A stretch of DNA of 64,000 nt from Microbacterium sp. APC 3901. Lineage in GTDB: Bacteria; Actinomycetota; Actinomycetes; Actinomycetales; Microbacteriaceae. The notes beneath the pieces are model-generated. The model was given only the letters and a program-made list of their open reading frames with translations. It was not told the origin of the DNA and made no database searches. Made by a program: the position numbers and the translations under genes. The stretch spans positions 124,001 to 188,000 of the forward strand of contig NZ_JASDCU010000002.1 in assembly GCF_030407765.1 (NCBI RefSeq). Reading direction: 5' to 3'. Of the stretch, positions 1 to 7,482 are shown one piece after another. The number at the start of each line of letters is the position of its first letter. Position 1 is the first letter of the stretch.

Positions 1-1435
1 TGTCGTCATCGTCCTTCACGACGATGCCGGAGACATCGAGGTCGGATGCCGTCGGGTTGACGAGCTCGACCCAGTCGCCCGGCGAGCCGCCGTCGGACTC
101 GACCTCGTTGATGCGCACGGCGTTGCCGCACGCGTTGGGCTGCCCCTTGGTCGAGACCGCGATGTCGACGAAGTCCCCCGTCCCGTCTGCACAACGGGCG
201 AGGACGCCCGCCGCGTGGGCGTCGTAGACATGCTCATCGACGACGGTGAGGTTCGCGTCGCGCACCGTCACCGTGTCGCCGTTGCCGAGGCCGAAGACGA
301 AGTCCGTCGGCTGATCGAAGACGAAGTACGCACCCGGTTCGAGGACGGTTCCCGCAGGCAGCGGAGTCGTCTCAGCTGCATGGCCGACCGGATCGCCGTC
401 CATGACCGTCCAGCCGGAGAGGTCGACCGCCGTGCCGCCGGCGTTCACGACCTCGACCCAGTCTGTCGAGTCGCCATCGGACTCGATCTCGTTGATGACC
501 ACATCGGGCATCACGCACGAGTTCGCGCCGCCCATGGTCGGGTGGGCCAGCACGAAAGCGCCCTCACCGTCGGGGCATCGTGCGAGAGTCGCCGCTGCGG
601 AGTCGCCGTCGATCGCGGCGTGGCCCTCCCACGGAAGCGTGTCGTCGATCTGCGCGCCACCCGCGTCGAACAACCGGATGCGATCGGCGCTGCCGATCCC
701 GATCGGATCGCGGAACGCGGTCTCGGCGCCGTCGACCAGGCCGATCGTCCCCTCGTCGACCACGAGGAATCCGCCCGCGGCGATCTGCGTCCCTGGCAGG
801 AACTGCCAGCGGTGATCGTCTGAGTTGTCGCGGATCTCGTAACCCGAGATGTCGAGTGCGGCGTCTCCGGAGTTGTAGAACTCGACCCAGTCCGCTGGTT
901 GCGAATCGACCTCGTTGATGACGATCGAGCCGCCGACAGGGGCGTCCGGGGCGAACACGTTGGCCGCACCCTTCGTGGACTCGCCGGTCTCCGCCCACTC
1001 GACGGCGCCTGCGACCTCGCGAGCACCCCAGGTCACCGCGGCGTGAGCGGTCCAGGAGGTCTCGTCGACGAGCGTCCCGCTCTGGTCGAACAGACGAACC
1101 TGGTCGTCCTTTCCGAGACCGAAGGTGAAGCCGTCGGCGCCGGTGCCCGCCTCATCGAGCACGAGATGGGCGCCGGGTTCGACGAGCGATCCTGCGGGGA
1201 ACGCATACGACTCGTCGTCGCCGTTGTCCCTGACGACGAAGCCGCTCAGATCGATGACGGCGTCGGAGGTGTTGACGAACTCGATCCAGTCTCCGGGAAC
1301 ACCCCCGCTGGATTCGACTTCGTTGATGCGGATGCCGAGTTCGGCTCCGGTGGCGGCGAGGGGCGCGGCGAGCAGAGCGGCTGCGCTGAGCGCGCAGACC
1401 GTCGTGACCGCAGCCGCGGATTGCAGGCGGGACAT
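1..1435 (-). CDS. Secreted lamin-tail-domain (LTD) repeat protein, C-terminus beyond the window
   Basis: An open frame runs from an ATG at 1435 off the left edge; 478 codons are visible without a stop. It opens with a signal peptide (MSRLQSAAAV, then an Ala/Leu-rich core ending LAATGA) and then carries at least four lamin-tail-domain repeats. Each repeat starts with a motif like RINEVES or VINEVDS followed by DW(V/I)E(F/L), and contains LSG(F/W/Y)xVxD; the repeat starts lie near 1328, 920, 496 and 118. LTD modules in bacteria occur in secreted nucleases, phosphatases and surface proteins, so the missing C-terminus may carry an enzyme or be all repeats. A GGAG lies about 6 bases before the ATG. 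The large nuclease at 19320-23945 also begins with an LTD. Export is well supported; the function is unknown. Confidence 0.85.
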   Translation of the reverse strand, partial: MSRLQSAAAVTTVCALSAAALLAAPLAATGAELGIRINEVESSGGVPGDWIEFVNTSDAVIDLSGFVVRDNGDDESYAFPAGSLVEPGAHLVLDEAGTGADGFTFGLGKDDQVRLFDQSGTLVDETSWTAHAAVTWGAREVAGAVEWAETGESTKGAANVFAPDAPVGGSIVINEVDSQPADWVEFYNSGDAALDISGYEIRDNSDDHRWQFLPGTQIAAGGFLVVDEGTIGLVDGAETAFRDPIGIGSADRIRLFDAGGAQIDDTLPWEGHAAIDGDSAAATLARCPDGEGAFVLAHPTMGGANSCVMPDVVINEIESDGDSTDWVEVVNAGGTAVDLSGWTVMDGDPVGHAAETTPLPAGTVLEPGAYFVFDQPTDFVFGLGNGDTVTVRDANLTVVDEHVYDAHAAGVLARCADGTGDFVDIAVSTKGQPNACGNAVRINEVESDGGSPGDWVELVNPTASDLDVSGIVVKDDDD

Positions 1436-1634
1436 GGGGCTCCTGGGGGATCAGACGGGTATCAGTCCACATCAGCGATGCCGCATGGCCGCCCGACGGC
1501 CCGCAGGTGCACGGATGGTGAACGACCGGTGGCGGTTCGCCATCGACCCGAGACGCGTCCGCCCGGCGGGCGAGGTGCGCGCGGGAGCAGCGCGGACCCG
1601 GCGGACACCCAGCCGCCGATGCGAGAATCAGCCG

Positions 1635-2030
1635 GTGCGCACGATCCTCAACATCATCTGGCTGATCTTCGCCGGCCTCGGTCTCTTCCTCGGCTACGTG
1701 CTGGCGGGCATCCTGCTGTGCATCCCGATCGTGACGATCCCCTGGGCCATCGCCTCCTTCCGCATCGCTCGCTACGCGATCTGGCCGTTCGGGCGTGAGA
1801 TCGTCAGCAAGCCGACCTCCGGGGTCGGCTCGTTCCTCGGCAACGTGCTCTGGGTGATCCTCGCCGGCTGGTGGCTGGCCATCGGCCACATCGTCTCGGG
1901 TCTTCTCCTCTGCGTCACGATCATCGGCATCCCGATGGGCATCGCCGACTTCAAGATGGTGCCCGTCTCGCTGATGCCCCTCGGTAAGGAGATCGTGTCG
2001 CGTCGAGGCGCGTTCGATCGCACCCTCTGA
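1635..2030 (+). CDS. yccF: YccF family (DUF307) inner-membrane protein
   Basis: A 131-residue, very hydrophobic protein built from two similar halves, each with the YccF pattern: a long hydrophobic helix pair, then I(V/I)xIPxxIAxF and an (W/M)P(F/L)G(R/K)EIVS motif (residues about 1-60 and 66-125). YccF proteins are small membrane proteins of unclear function. The GTG at 1635 is chosen because the family begins right at this hydrophobic segment; the open frame extends far upstream through sequence antisense to the LTD gene promoter. GAGAAT sits 6 bases before the GTG, resembling the leaderless promoters seen elsewhere here, but its first base departs from TANNNT. Confidence 0.85.
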   Translation: MRTILNIIWLIFAGLGLFLGYVLAGILLCIPIVTIPWAIASFRIARYAIWPFGREIVSKPTSGVGSFLGNVLWVILAGWWLAIGHIVSGLLLCVTIIGIPMGIADFKMVPVSLMPLGKEIVSRRGAFDRTL

Positions 2031-2052
2031 GGCGCCACCGCCTACCCGACCG

Positions 2053-3039
2053 TCAGCTGCGGAAGAAGCCCACTCCGAGATCGGGGTGGTCGACGAACAC
2101 CCCGTCGACGCCCGTGCGGGCGATCACGCCCCACTCCGCCTCGTAGTCGCCGAAGGCGCTCTTGCCCCCCGCGCCGCGGAACTCCGCCGAGAGGAACGCG
2201 TTCTCGGGTCGGCACGTCCACGTGAAGACCGTGAGTCCCCGGGCATGCGCGTCGGCGACGATCGAGTTGCCCGGCGTCAGCAGCATCCGCTTGTTCACGC
2301 TGATGCCGTCGACCCGCCCCACCAGCCCGTCGAGGCCCTGCGGGGTGACCGTGGCCCTGTAGGTCATGGCATGTGTGCCCTGCGCGACCGAAAGGTCGTA
2401 GGGACGCCCGGAGGCCTCGATCAGATAGATGTAGGAGGCGGTGATGCCCCGCACCTGGAGTTCGCCGAGGATGGTCGACTCGAAGCACTCGATGATCAGC
2501 GGAAGCCCGCCGTCCGCCCACCCGGAGGCGCGTAGATCGCGCTCGATCAGCGGGGCGAGGTCGAGCCCGATGCTCGCGAAGTAGGTGGCGTGCTTGACCT
2601 CGAGCACGACGCCGATCTCGCGCCCGTGCTCGTCGGAGCCCGCTCGTACGATGTCGAGCACGTCGGTGAGCCGCAGGATGGCCTGTGAGCCGTTGAAGGT
2701 CGCACTCGACAGCCGTACTTCGGGCAGCCGTTCACGGCTGCGCAACGTCGACAGCTCGTCCCACGTGAAGTCCTCGGTGAACCAGCCTGTGAGAGCCTGA
2801 CCGTCGACGCGCTTGGTCGTCTTGCGGTCGGCGAACTCCGGATGCTCCGCCACGTCGGTGGTCCCGGAGATCTCGTTCTCGTGCCGCACGATGAGCACGC
2901 CGTCCTTCGTGGCGACGACGTCGGGCTCGACCGCATCGACGCCCATCGCGAGGGCGAGTTCGTAAGACGAACGACTGTGTTCCGGACGGTAGCCGGGCGC
3001 ACCGCGATGCCCGATCACGAGAGGCGATTTCCTGGGCAC
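2053..3039 (-). CDS. glpQ: Glycerophosphodiester phosphodiesterase
   Basis: A 328-residue member of the GDPD family, which hydrolyses deacylated phospholipid head-group diesters to glycerol-3-phosphate and an alcohol. The start of the TIM barrel is clear: VIGHRGAPG with the catalytic His at residue 11, then VEPDVVATKDG with the metal-binding acidic residues and VRHENEIS with the second catalytic His. A late EVKHATYF and the C-terminal VFVDHPDLGVGFF complete the fold. No signal peptide is present, so it is probably cytoplasmic. The GTG at 3039 is preferred: it lies 6 bases after TACGCT, and anything longer would run into the divergent membrane-protein gene. The assignment to the family is firm; the exact substrate is not. 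Confidence 0.9.
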   Translation of the reverse strand: MPRKSPLVIGHRGAPGYRPEHSRSSYELALAMGVDAVEPDVVATKDGVLIVRHENEISGTTDVAEHPEFADRKTTKRVDGQALTGWFTEDFTWDELSTLRSRERLPEVRLSSATFNGSQAILRLTDVLDIVRAGSDEHGREIGVVLEVKHATYFASIGLDLAPLIERDLRASGWADGGLPLIIECFESTILGELQVRGITASYIYLIEASGRPYDLSVAQGTHAMTYRATVTPQGLDGLVGRVDGISVNKRMLLTPGNSIVADAHARGLTVFTWTCRPENAFLSAEFRGAGGKSAFGDYEAEWGVIARTGVDGVFVDHPDLGVGFFRS

Positions 3040-3045
3040 GCTCTC

Positions 3046-3051
3046 AGCGTA
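3046..3051 (-). promoter_or_regulatory. Leaderless -10 box of the GDPD gene
   Basis: TACGCT, then 6 bases, then the GTG start at 3039. This spacing would put the transcription start at the first base of the start codon. Confidence 0.6.
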
Positions 3052-3079
3052 GGACACCCTGATGACCCTGTATTCCCGG

Positions 3080-3085
3080 TATCGT
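3080..3085 (+). promoter_or_regulatory. Possible -10 box of the BAX-inhibitor gene
   Basis: TATCGT lies 41 bases before the ATG at 3127, divergent from the GDPD promoter. No convincing -35 hexamer is visible. Confidence 0.35.
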
Positions 3086-3126
3086 GGAGGAAAGCGACCT
3101 ACAACCACTTTGGAGTAAGGCCCACC

Positions 3127-4038
3127 ATGAGCAACTTCGCCTTCAACAACCCGGCGTTCCAGCAGCAGGACCCGCGAAACGTCGCGACCTACCCGGGTGC
3201 CCCGCAGGGCGCTCAGGGTGCGCAGGCCGCGTCGTTCCAGCACGGCACGATGGATGCCGCTGCGAACGCGCAGCTGGAGGGCATGTACGCAGCCCCGCCC
3301 GCCGGCGCTATCGAGACCGACCGCATGTCCGTCGAGGACACCGTCTGGAAGACCGCCGGACTCTTCGCCATCCTGCTCGTCACCGCAGCCGTCGGCTGGG
3401 TATGGACGCTCGGCGGCCTGGAGCGCAACCCGTATCAGGGCGTCTCGATGATGCCGTGGATCATCGGCGCGCTCGGTGGCTTCGTCCTCGCCATGGTGAT
3501 CACGTTCACCTCGCGCAAGAAGGTCCGCCCGGCGCTGATCTTCGCGTACGCCGCGTTCGAGGGTCTGTTCGTCGGTGGCATCTCGGCGTTCTTCGAGGCG
3601 ATCTGGCCCGGCATCGTCATCCAGGCGACGCTCGCCACCGTCTCGGTCGTCGGTGTGACCCTGGCGCTCTTCGCGAGCGGCAAGATCCGCGCGTCGAAGA
3701 AGGCGACCAAGATCTTCATGATCGCGATGGTCGGCTACCTCGTCTTCTCGCTCCTCAACCTCGTCCTGATGTGGACCGGCGTCCTGCCCCAGGGCCAGGC
3801 CTTCGGTCTGTACAGCGCGGAGATCATGGGCATCCCGCTCGGCCTGATCATCGGCGTCCTGGTCGTCATCATGGCCGCGTACTCGCTGGTGCTCGACTTC
3901 GACCAGATCCAGCAGGGCGTGCGCAACGGCGCTCCTCGCAAGTACGGCTGGCTCGGCGCCTTCGGCATCATGGTCACGGTCGTCTGGCTCTACGTCGAGA
4001 TCCTGCGCATGATCGCGATCATCCGCGGCAGCAACTGA
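3127..4038 (+). CDS. Bax inhibitor-1/YccA-like family membrane protein
   Basis: A 303-residue protein with a hydrophilic, Gln/Ala/Pro-rich N-terminal tail of about 75 residues and then seven predicted membrane helices (roughly residues 78-300). This is the layout of actinobacterial Bax-inhibitor-1-like (UPF0005/YccA) proteins. The C-terminal part contains the characteristic acidic DFDQIQQGVRNGAPRKYGW loop before the last helix. Family members are proposed pH-sensitive calcium leak channels or modulators of membrane proteolysis; the role here is unknown. The ATG at 3127 is preceded by GGAG at 3112-3115, and a strong terminator follows the stop codon, so the gene is probably monocistronic. Confidence 0.88.
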   Translation: MSNFAFNNPAFQQQDPRNVATYPGAPQGAQGAQAASFQHGTMDAAANAQLEGMYAAPPAGAIETDRMSVEDTVWKTAGLFAILLVTAAVGWVWTLGGLERNPYQGVSMMPWIIGALGGFVLAMVITFTSRKKVRPALIFAYAAFEGLFVGGISAFFEAIWPGIVIQATLATVSVVGVTLALFASGKIRASKKATKIFMIAMVGYLVFSLLNLVLMWTGVLPQGQAFGLYSAEIMGIPLGLIIGVLVVIMAAYSLVLDFDQIQQGVRNGAPRKYGWLGAFGIMVTVVWLYVEILRMIAIIRGSN

Positions 4039-4054
4039 CGCGAATCGCTTCACC

Positions 4055-4090
4055 GAGGCCCGTCTCCCTGTGGGGAGGCGGGCCTCTTTG
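4055..4090 (+). terminator. Rho-independent terminator after the Bax-inhibitor gene
   Basis: A 14-bp GC-rich stem (4055-4068 with 4073-4086, one G-T pair) with a TGTG loop, followed by a short T-run. Confidence 0.85.
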
Positions 4091-4120
4091 CATACCTGAG
4101 GGCCTCAGCGCAAGGGGTTG

Positions 4121-4133
4121 GCTGATAATCAGC
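4121..4133 (+). promoter_or_regulatory. Putative -10 region embedded in a small palindrome upstream of the GlsB-like gene
   Basis: GCTGAT-A-ATCAGC, a near-perfect dyad containing GATAAT as a good -10 match, about 70 bases before the start codon. The palindrome could be an operator over the promoter; no regulator is suggested by context. Confidence 0.4.
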
Positions 4134-4198
4134 TGAGAGGGCACCATGGATCACACGAGCCCTGGCACCCCGGGGCTCACGAAACAAAGGAGCTGAAC

Positions 4199-4471
4199 AT
4201 GAGCTTTCTCGGATTCCTTCTTCTCGGCCTCATCGCCGGAGCAATCGCAAAGCTGATCCTGCCCGGAAAGCAGGGCGGCGGATGGCTCATCACGCTGCTG
4301 CTCGGCGTCGTCGGCGCCTTCCTCGGCGGTTGGCTCGGAAGCCTGATCCTCAACCGTCCTCTGACCGAGTTCTGGGACCTCGGTACCTGGCTCCTCGCCA
4401 TCGGCGGCTCGATCATCGTGCTGCTGATCTACGGTCTGATCGTCGGACGCGGCAGCAAGGCCCGCAGCTGA
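4199..4471 (+). CDS. GlsB/YeaQ/YmgE family (transglycosylase-associated) membrane protein
   Basis: A 90-residue, three-helix membrane protein beginning MSFLGFLLLGLIAGAIAKL and carrying the glycine-rich GVVGAFLGGWLG segment typical of YeaQ/YmgE/GlsB proteins. These are small stress-induced envelope proteins, called transglycosylase-associated because of genetic context rather than demonstrated activity. The ATG at 4199 is supported by an AAGGAG Shine-Dalgarno ending 5 bases before it; an upstream in-frame ATG at 4118 lacks this. A shared terminator lies downstream. Confidence 0.85.
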   Translation: MSFLGFLLLGLIAGAIAKLILPGKQGGGWLITLLLGVVGAFLGGWLGSLILNRPLTEFWDLGTWLLAIGGSIIVLLIYGLIVGRGSKARS

Positions 4472-4486
4472 CACACCGCAGTACCT

Positions 4487-4529
4487 GAACCGCCCTCCTC
4501 TCCAGCGTCGCTGGCGAAGAGGGCGGTTC
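4487..4529. terminator. Bidirectional terminator between the GlsB-like gene and the sigma factor gene
   Basis: An 11-bp perfect stem (4487-4497 with 4519-4529) with a nested CCAGC/GCTGG hairpin in the loop. It lies between two convergent genes and can serve both. Confidence 0.8.
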
Positions 4530-4547
4530 TCTGCGTATGGGTCGTGC

Positions 4548-5837
4548 TCAGCGCTCGTCGGCCTTGGCCCGCAGCAGAGCCCGCTCTCGATCGTTGCCCG
4601 CGAGCGACGCCGCCACGGCGAACTCGCTGCGAGCCTCATCGTCACGCCCGAGCCGCAGCAGCATCTCCGCCCGTGTCGCCGGAAGAAGGTGGTATCCGGC
4701 GAGGGCGCCCGAGGATGCGAGCCGGTCGATGATCTGCAGGGCGGATGCCGGTCCCGTCGCCATCGCGACGGCCGCCGCACGATTGAGGTCCACCACGGGC
4801 GACGGTGCGATGCGGCCGAGAGCCTCGTAGAGCACGACGATGCGATCCCAGTCGGTCTCGTCGATCGACGCGGCGACCGCATGGCATTCGGCGATGGCGG
4901 CCTGCAGACCGTAGGGTCCACGACCTGTGCCGATGGCATCCGCAGCGCGCAATGCCGCGCGCCCGCGCGCGATGCGGCCGCGATCCCAGCGACGACGGTC
5001 CTGATCGGCGAGCAGCACGGGGTCGCCGTGCGCATCGACTCGGGCAGGGAACCGTGCGGCAGTCAGCTCCATGAGGGCGATGAGGCTGTGCGCGTCACGC
5101 TCGCGCGGCATCAGCGCCGCCAACACGCGTGCGAGTCGGATCGCCTCGAGGCTCAGCTCAGGGCGCATCCAGTCGGGCCCGCTGCTGGCTGCGTGCCCCT
5201 CGTTGAAGATCAGGTACAGCACGCCCAGGATCGCCCCCAGCCGTGCCGTGTGCTCTTCGCGAGGAGGCATCTCGAAGGGGATGTTCGCCGCGGCGAGGGT
5301 CTTCTTGGCCCGCACGATGCGCTGCTGCACGGTCGCCGTCGGCACGAGGAAGGCCCGGGCGATCTCCTCGCTCGACAGTCCGCCCACGACGCGCAGGGTC
5401 AGCGCCACCTGAGCTTCGCGCGAGAGCACCGGGTGGCACGAGATGAAGATCAGTCGGAGCACGTCATCGTCGACGGCATCCGGGTCCCAGGGGGGCGCGT
5501 CCGCCGCCTCTGCCTGCTCACGCTCGAGGTCGTGGGCGAGCGCGGCCAGGCGATCGTCCAGCCGTTCACGACGGCGCCAGCCGTCGATCGCCTTGCGCTT
5601 CGCCACTGCCGTGAGCCACGCCGCCCCGTTGCGTGGCACGCCGTCGACGGGCCACTGCTGCAGAGCATCCAGCAGAGCCTCCTGCGCGAGATCCTCGGCG
5701 AGGCCGAAGTCACCGACCACGCGCGTGAGCGTCGCGACGATCTTCGCCGACTCGATGCGCCACACGGCGGCGACGGCTCGCCGCGCACCGTCGTCGGGTG
5801 CGGAGCGAGCCGCCTCGCGGTGCCGAGAGCCGCTCAT
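4548..5837 (-). CDS. ECF42-type RNA polymerase sigma factor with TPR-like C-terminal domain
   Basis: A 429-residue, unusually long ECF sigma factor. Sigma-2 spans about residues 28-95 (GLAEDLAQEALLDALQQWP) and sigma-4 about 130-185 (GLSSEEIARAFLVPTATVQQRIVRAKK). The DUF6596 region begins near ILGVLYLIFNEGHAA, and the remainder resembles TPR helices (LDLNRAAAVAM-type repeats). This architecture defines ECF42 factors, which lack a classic membrane anti-sigma factor; the C-terminal extension is thought to take part in control. The neighbouring YciI gene, one base upstream of the start codon, is the standard partner. Here the second motif of the repeats reads VVDLNRAAAVAMATGPASAL. An ECF42-like promoter precedes the pair, suggesting autoregulation. 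Confidence 0.9.
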   Translation of the reverse strand: MSGSRHREAARSAPDDGARRAVAAVWRIESAKIVATLTRVVGDFGLAEDLAQEALLDALQQWPVDGVPRNGAAWLTAVAKRKAIDGWRRRERLDDRLAALAHDLEREQAEAADAPPWDPDAVDDDVLRLIFISCHPVLSREAQVALTLRVVGGLSSEEIARAFLVPTATVQQRIVRAKKTLAAANIPFEMPPREEHTARLGAILGVLYLIFNEGHAASSGPDWMRPELSLEAIRLARVLAALMPRERDAHSLIALMELTAARFPARVDAHGDPVLLADQDRRRWDRGRIARGRAALRAADAIGTGRGPYGLQAAIAECHAVAASIDETDWDRIVVLYEALGRIAPSPVVDLNRAAAVAMATGPASALQIIDRLASSGALAGYHLLPATRAEMLLRLGRDDEARSEFAVAASLAGNDRERALLRAKADER

Positions 5838-5838
5838 C

Positions 5839-6264
5839 TCACTGCTGGGCGCGCTGCGCCTGCTCCTCGCGCCAGCCGGCTTCCTTCTCGATCCACTCGT
5901 TGTCGGCCGGGAAATCCGACTCGTCCGTCACGCGCCGCACCTCGAGGAACGAGCCCTTGCCGAGGGGAGCCCGGCTCGCCCACTCCGCTGCCTCTTCACG
6001 GCTCGACACCTCGAGGATCCAGAAGCCGTTGAACAGCTCCTTCGTCTCTCCGTAGGGCCCGTCGGTGATCAGCGGCGTCTCTGCGCTGAAGTCGACGACG
6101 AATCCCTCGGCGGCGTCACTGAGACCCTCACCGGCAGCCAGCACGCCGGCCTTGATCATCGACTCGTTGTACTTGCCCATGGCCTCGATGACCTGCTCGA
6201 ACGGCATCTCTTTGTACGCCTCGACCGCGTCGTCGTTCGAGCGCATGATCAGCATGTACTTCAT
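5839..6264 (-). CDS. YciI-related (DGPF domain) protein, ECF42 partner
   Basis: A 141-residue YCII-related protein: MKYMLIMRSNDDAVEAY at the N-terminus, a central FVVDFSAETPLITDGPYGE with the family motif (DGPY here rather than DGPF), then FWILEVSSREEAAEWA. DGPF proteins almost always sit beside ECF42 sigma factors and are often their regulon; their biochemical role is not established. The ATG at 6264 has GGAG in good position (GAGGAGAACACC). The sigma gene starts one base after this stop codon, so the two are co-transcribed. Confidence 0.88.
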   Translation of the reverse strand: MKYMLIMRSNDDAVEAYKEMPFEQVIEAMGKYNESMIKAGVLAAGEGLSDAAEGFVVDFSAETPLITDGPYGETKELFNGFWILEVSSREEAAEWASRAPLGKGSFLEVRRVTDESDFPADNEWIEKEAGWREEQAQRAQQ

Positions 6265-6310
6265 GGTGTTCTCCTCGGTGGTGGGGCCGCCTGTCGACCC
6301 TCTCAATGAA

Positions 6311-6340
6311 GACGTCGAACGCGGATGCCTCAGATCGACA
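6311..6340 (-). promoter_or_regulatory. ECF42-type promoter of the YciI-sigma operon
   Basis: On the minus strand: TGTCGA (6340-6335), 17 bases, then CGACGTC (6317-6311), about 50 bases before the YciI start codon. From memory, ECF42 factors recognise a TGTCGA -35 element with a CG-rich -10, so this fits autoregulation. Confidence 0.6.
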
Positions 6341-6377
6341 TCCCCGCCGAAAAAGTTCTGACTCCGTCTCGACGGGA

Positions 6378-7316
6378 TCAGCCGAGTTCCTCGACCGCCC
6401 TGCGGATCGCATCGGCCGAGGTCTGCAGAAGGGCTTCCTCGTGGTCGCTCATCGGCGTCTCGGCCAGCGGGACGGCGCCGACCGCGCCCACCACCGACGG
6501 CACCGACAGTGCCACTCCGTGGATGCCGTACTCACCGTCGAGGACCGTCGCGACCGGAAGCACGGCGCGCTCGTCATGCAGCACGGCCTCGGCGATGCGG
6601 GCGCAGCTGACGCCGATCGCGAGGTTCGTCGCCCCCTTGCCGCGGATGACGGCGTAGGCGGCGTCGCGCACCTCGATCGCGATGCGGTCGAGCTCGTCGG
6701 CGGTGAACGGCTCATCGGCGGGCCAGTCGAGGATCGGCACCGACCCGATCGTCGCGTTCGACCAGAGCGGGAACTCCGTGTCGCCGTGCTCGCCCACGAT
6801 GTCGGCGTGCACGCTCGCGGTGCTGACGTTCGCGCGATGCGCGAGACGCCAGCGCAGACGTGAGGTGTCGAGCACCGTGCCCGATCCGAACACTCGGTGG
6901 GGAGGGAGCCCCGACACGCGCTGCGCGACGACGGTCATCACATCGGCGGGGTTCGTGACGATGATGAACACCGCGTCCGGAGCGCGCTCGACGAGCTGAG
7001 GCATCAGCGTCTCGAGCAGCCGTGCGTTGATGCCCGAGAGCTCCATGCGGGTCTGCCCTGGCTGCTGCTTCGCCCCCGCGGTCACCACGATCACGTCGCT
7101 GCCCTCGACGACGGCGAGATCGGAGCCGCCGCTCACCGCCGCCGACGTGAACTGCGTGCCGTGCGCGAGGTCGAGCACCTCGGCATCCACTTTGTCGGTC
7201 GCGATGTCGTAGAGCGCGACCTCGGCAGCACTCCCCCGGATCAGCGCGGCATAGGCCACGCTCACCCCCACGCTGCCCGCACCGATAACCGTGATCTTCG
7301 TCCGCGCCTTGGTCAT
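6378..7316 (-). CDS. ldh: L-lactate dehydrogenase
   Basis: A 312-residue NAD-dependent enzyme interconverting pyruvate and L-lactate. The NAD fold opens with VIGAGSVG and the acidic LYDI strand end. The substrate loop reads AKQQPGQTRMEL, with Gln at the position that separates lactate from malate dehydrogenases (Gln for lactate) and the conserved loop Arg. DTSRLR carries the substrate-binding Arg and catalytic Asp, and GEHGD the catalytic His. The cytoplasmic enzyme would regenerate NAD under oxygen limitation or permit lactate use. It is transcribed alone; guaA upstream ends in a strong terminator. Confidence 0.93.
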   Translation of the reverse strand: MTKARTKITVIGAGSVGVSVAYAALIRGSAAEVALYDIATDKVDAEVLDLAHGTQFTSAAVSGGSDLAVVEGSDVIVVTAGAKQQPGQTRMELSGINARLLETLMPQLVERAPDAVFIIVTNPADVMTVVAQRVSGLPPHRVFGSGTVLDTSRLRWRLAHRANVSTASVHADIVGEHGDTEFPLWSNATIGSVPILDWPADEPFTADELDRIAIEVRDAAYAVIRGKGATNLAIGVSCARIAEAVLHDERAVLPVATVLDGEYGIHGVALSVPSVVGAVGAVPLAETPMSDHEEALLQTSADAIRRAVEELG

Positions 7317-7342
7317 ACGCTCATCCTGCCCGAAATACGGCG

Positions 7343-7375
7343 AACGGGCACGGACCGTGTTGGTCCGTGCCCGTT
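7343..7375 (-). terminator. Terminator downstream of guaA
   Basis: A perfect 14-bp stem (7343-7356 with 7362-7375) and 5-base loop. There is no T-run, but it lies after the two repeated hairpins at the guaA 3' end and before ldh. Confidence 0.7.
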
Positions 7376-7385
7376 CATCTCACCT

Positions 7386-7415
7386 GAGTGGGAGCTCCTT
7401 CGTCACTCCCACTCG
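7386..7415. repeat. 30-bp direct repeat copy 1, with internal hairpin
   Basis: Identical over 30 bases to 7453-7482, which contains the last codons of guaA. Each copy has 9-bp inverted arms (GAGTGGGAG and CTCCCACTC) separated by 11 bases. This copy is outside any gene. Confidence 0.9.
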
Positions 7416-7452
7416 CCCGCTGGCGCGGTCGAGTGCCACTCAGTGCCTACGC

Positions 7453-7482
7453 GAGTGGGAGCTCCTTCGTCACTCCCACTCG
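7453..7482. repeat. 30-bp direct repeat copy 2, overlapping the guaA stop codon
   Basis: The second copy covers the final guaA codons (Glu-Trp-Glu-stop) and 17 bases beyond. It folds into the same hairpin as 7386-7415, giving two tandem stem-loops ahead of the terminator. Confidence 0.9.

Noticed and set aside
1-1435. Truncated pseudogene at the left edge
   Set aside because: The frame is intact to base 2; the missing part lies outside the window.
3040-4053. Upstream extension of the GDPD frame to a 666-residue protein
   Set aside because: The extension is antisense to the Bax-inhibitor gene; the GDPD family starts near 3039 and a -10 box sits just before it.
7386-7482. CRISPR array
   Set aside because: Only two copies, one inside guaA, and no further repeats or cas genes.
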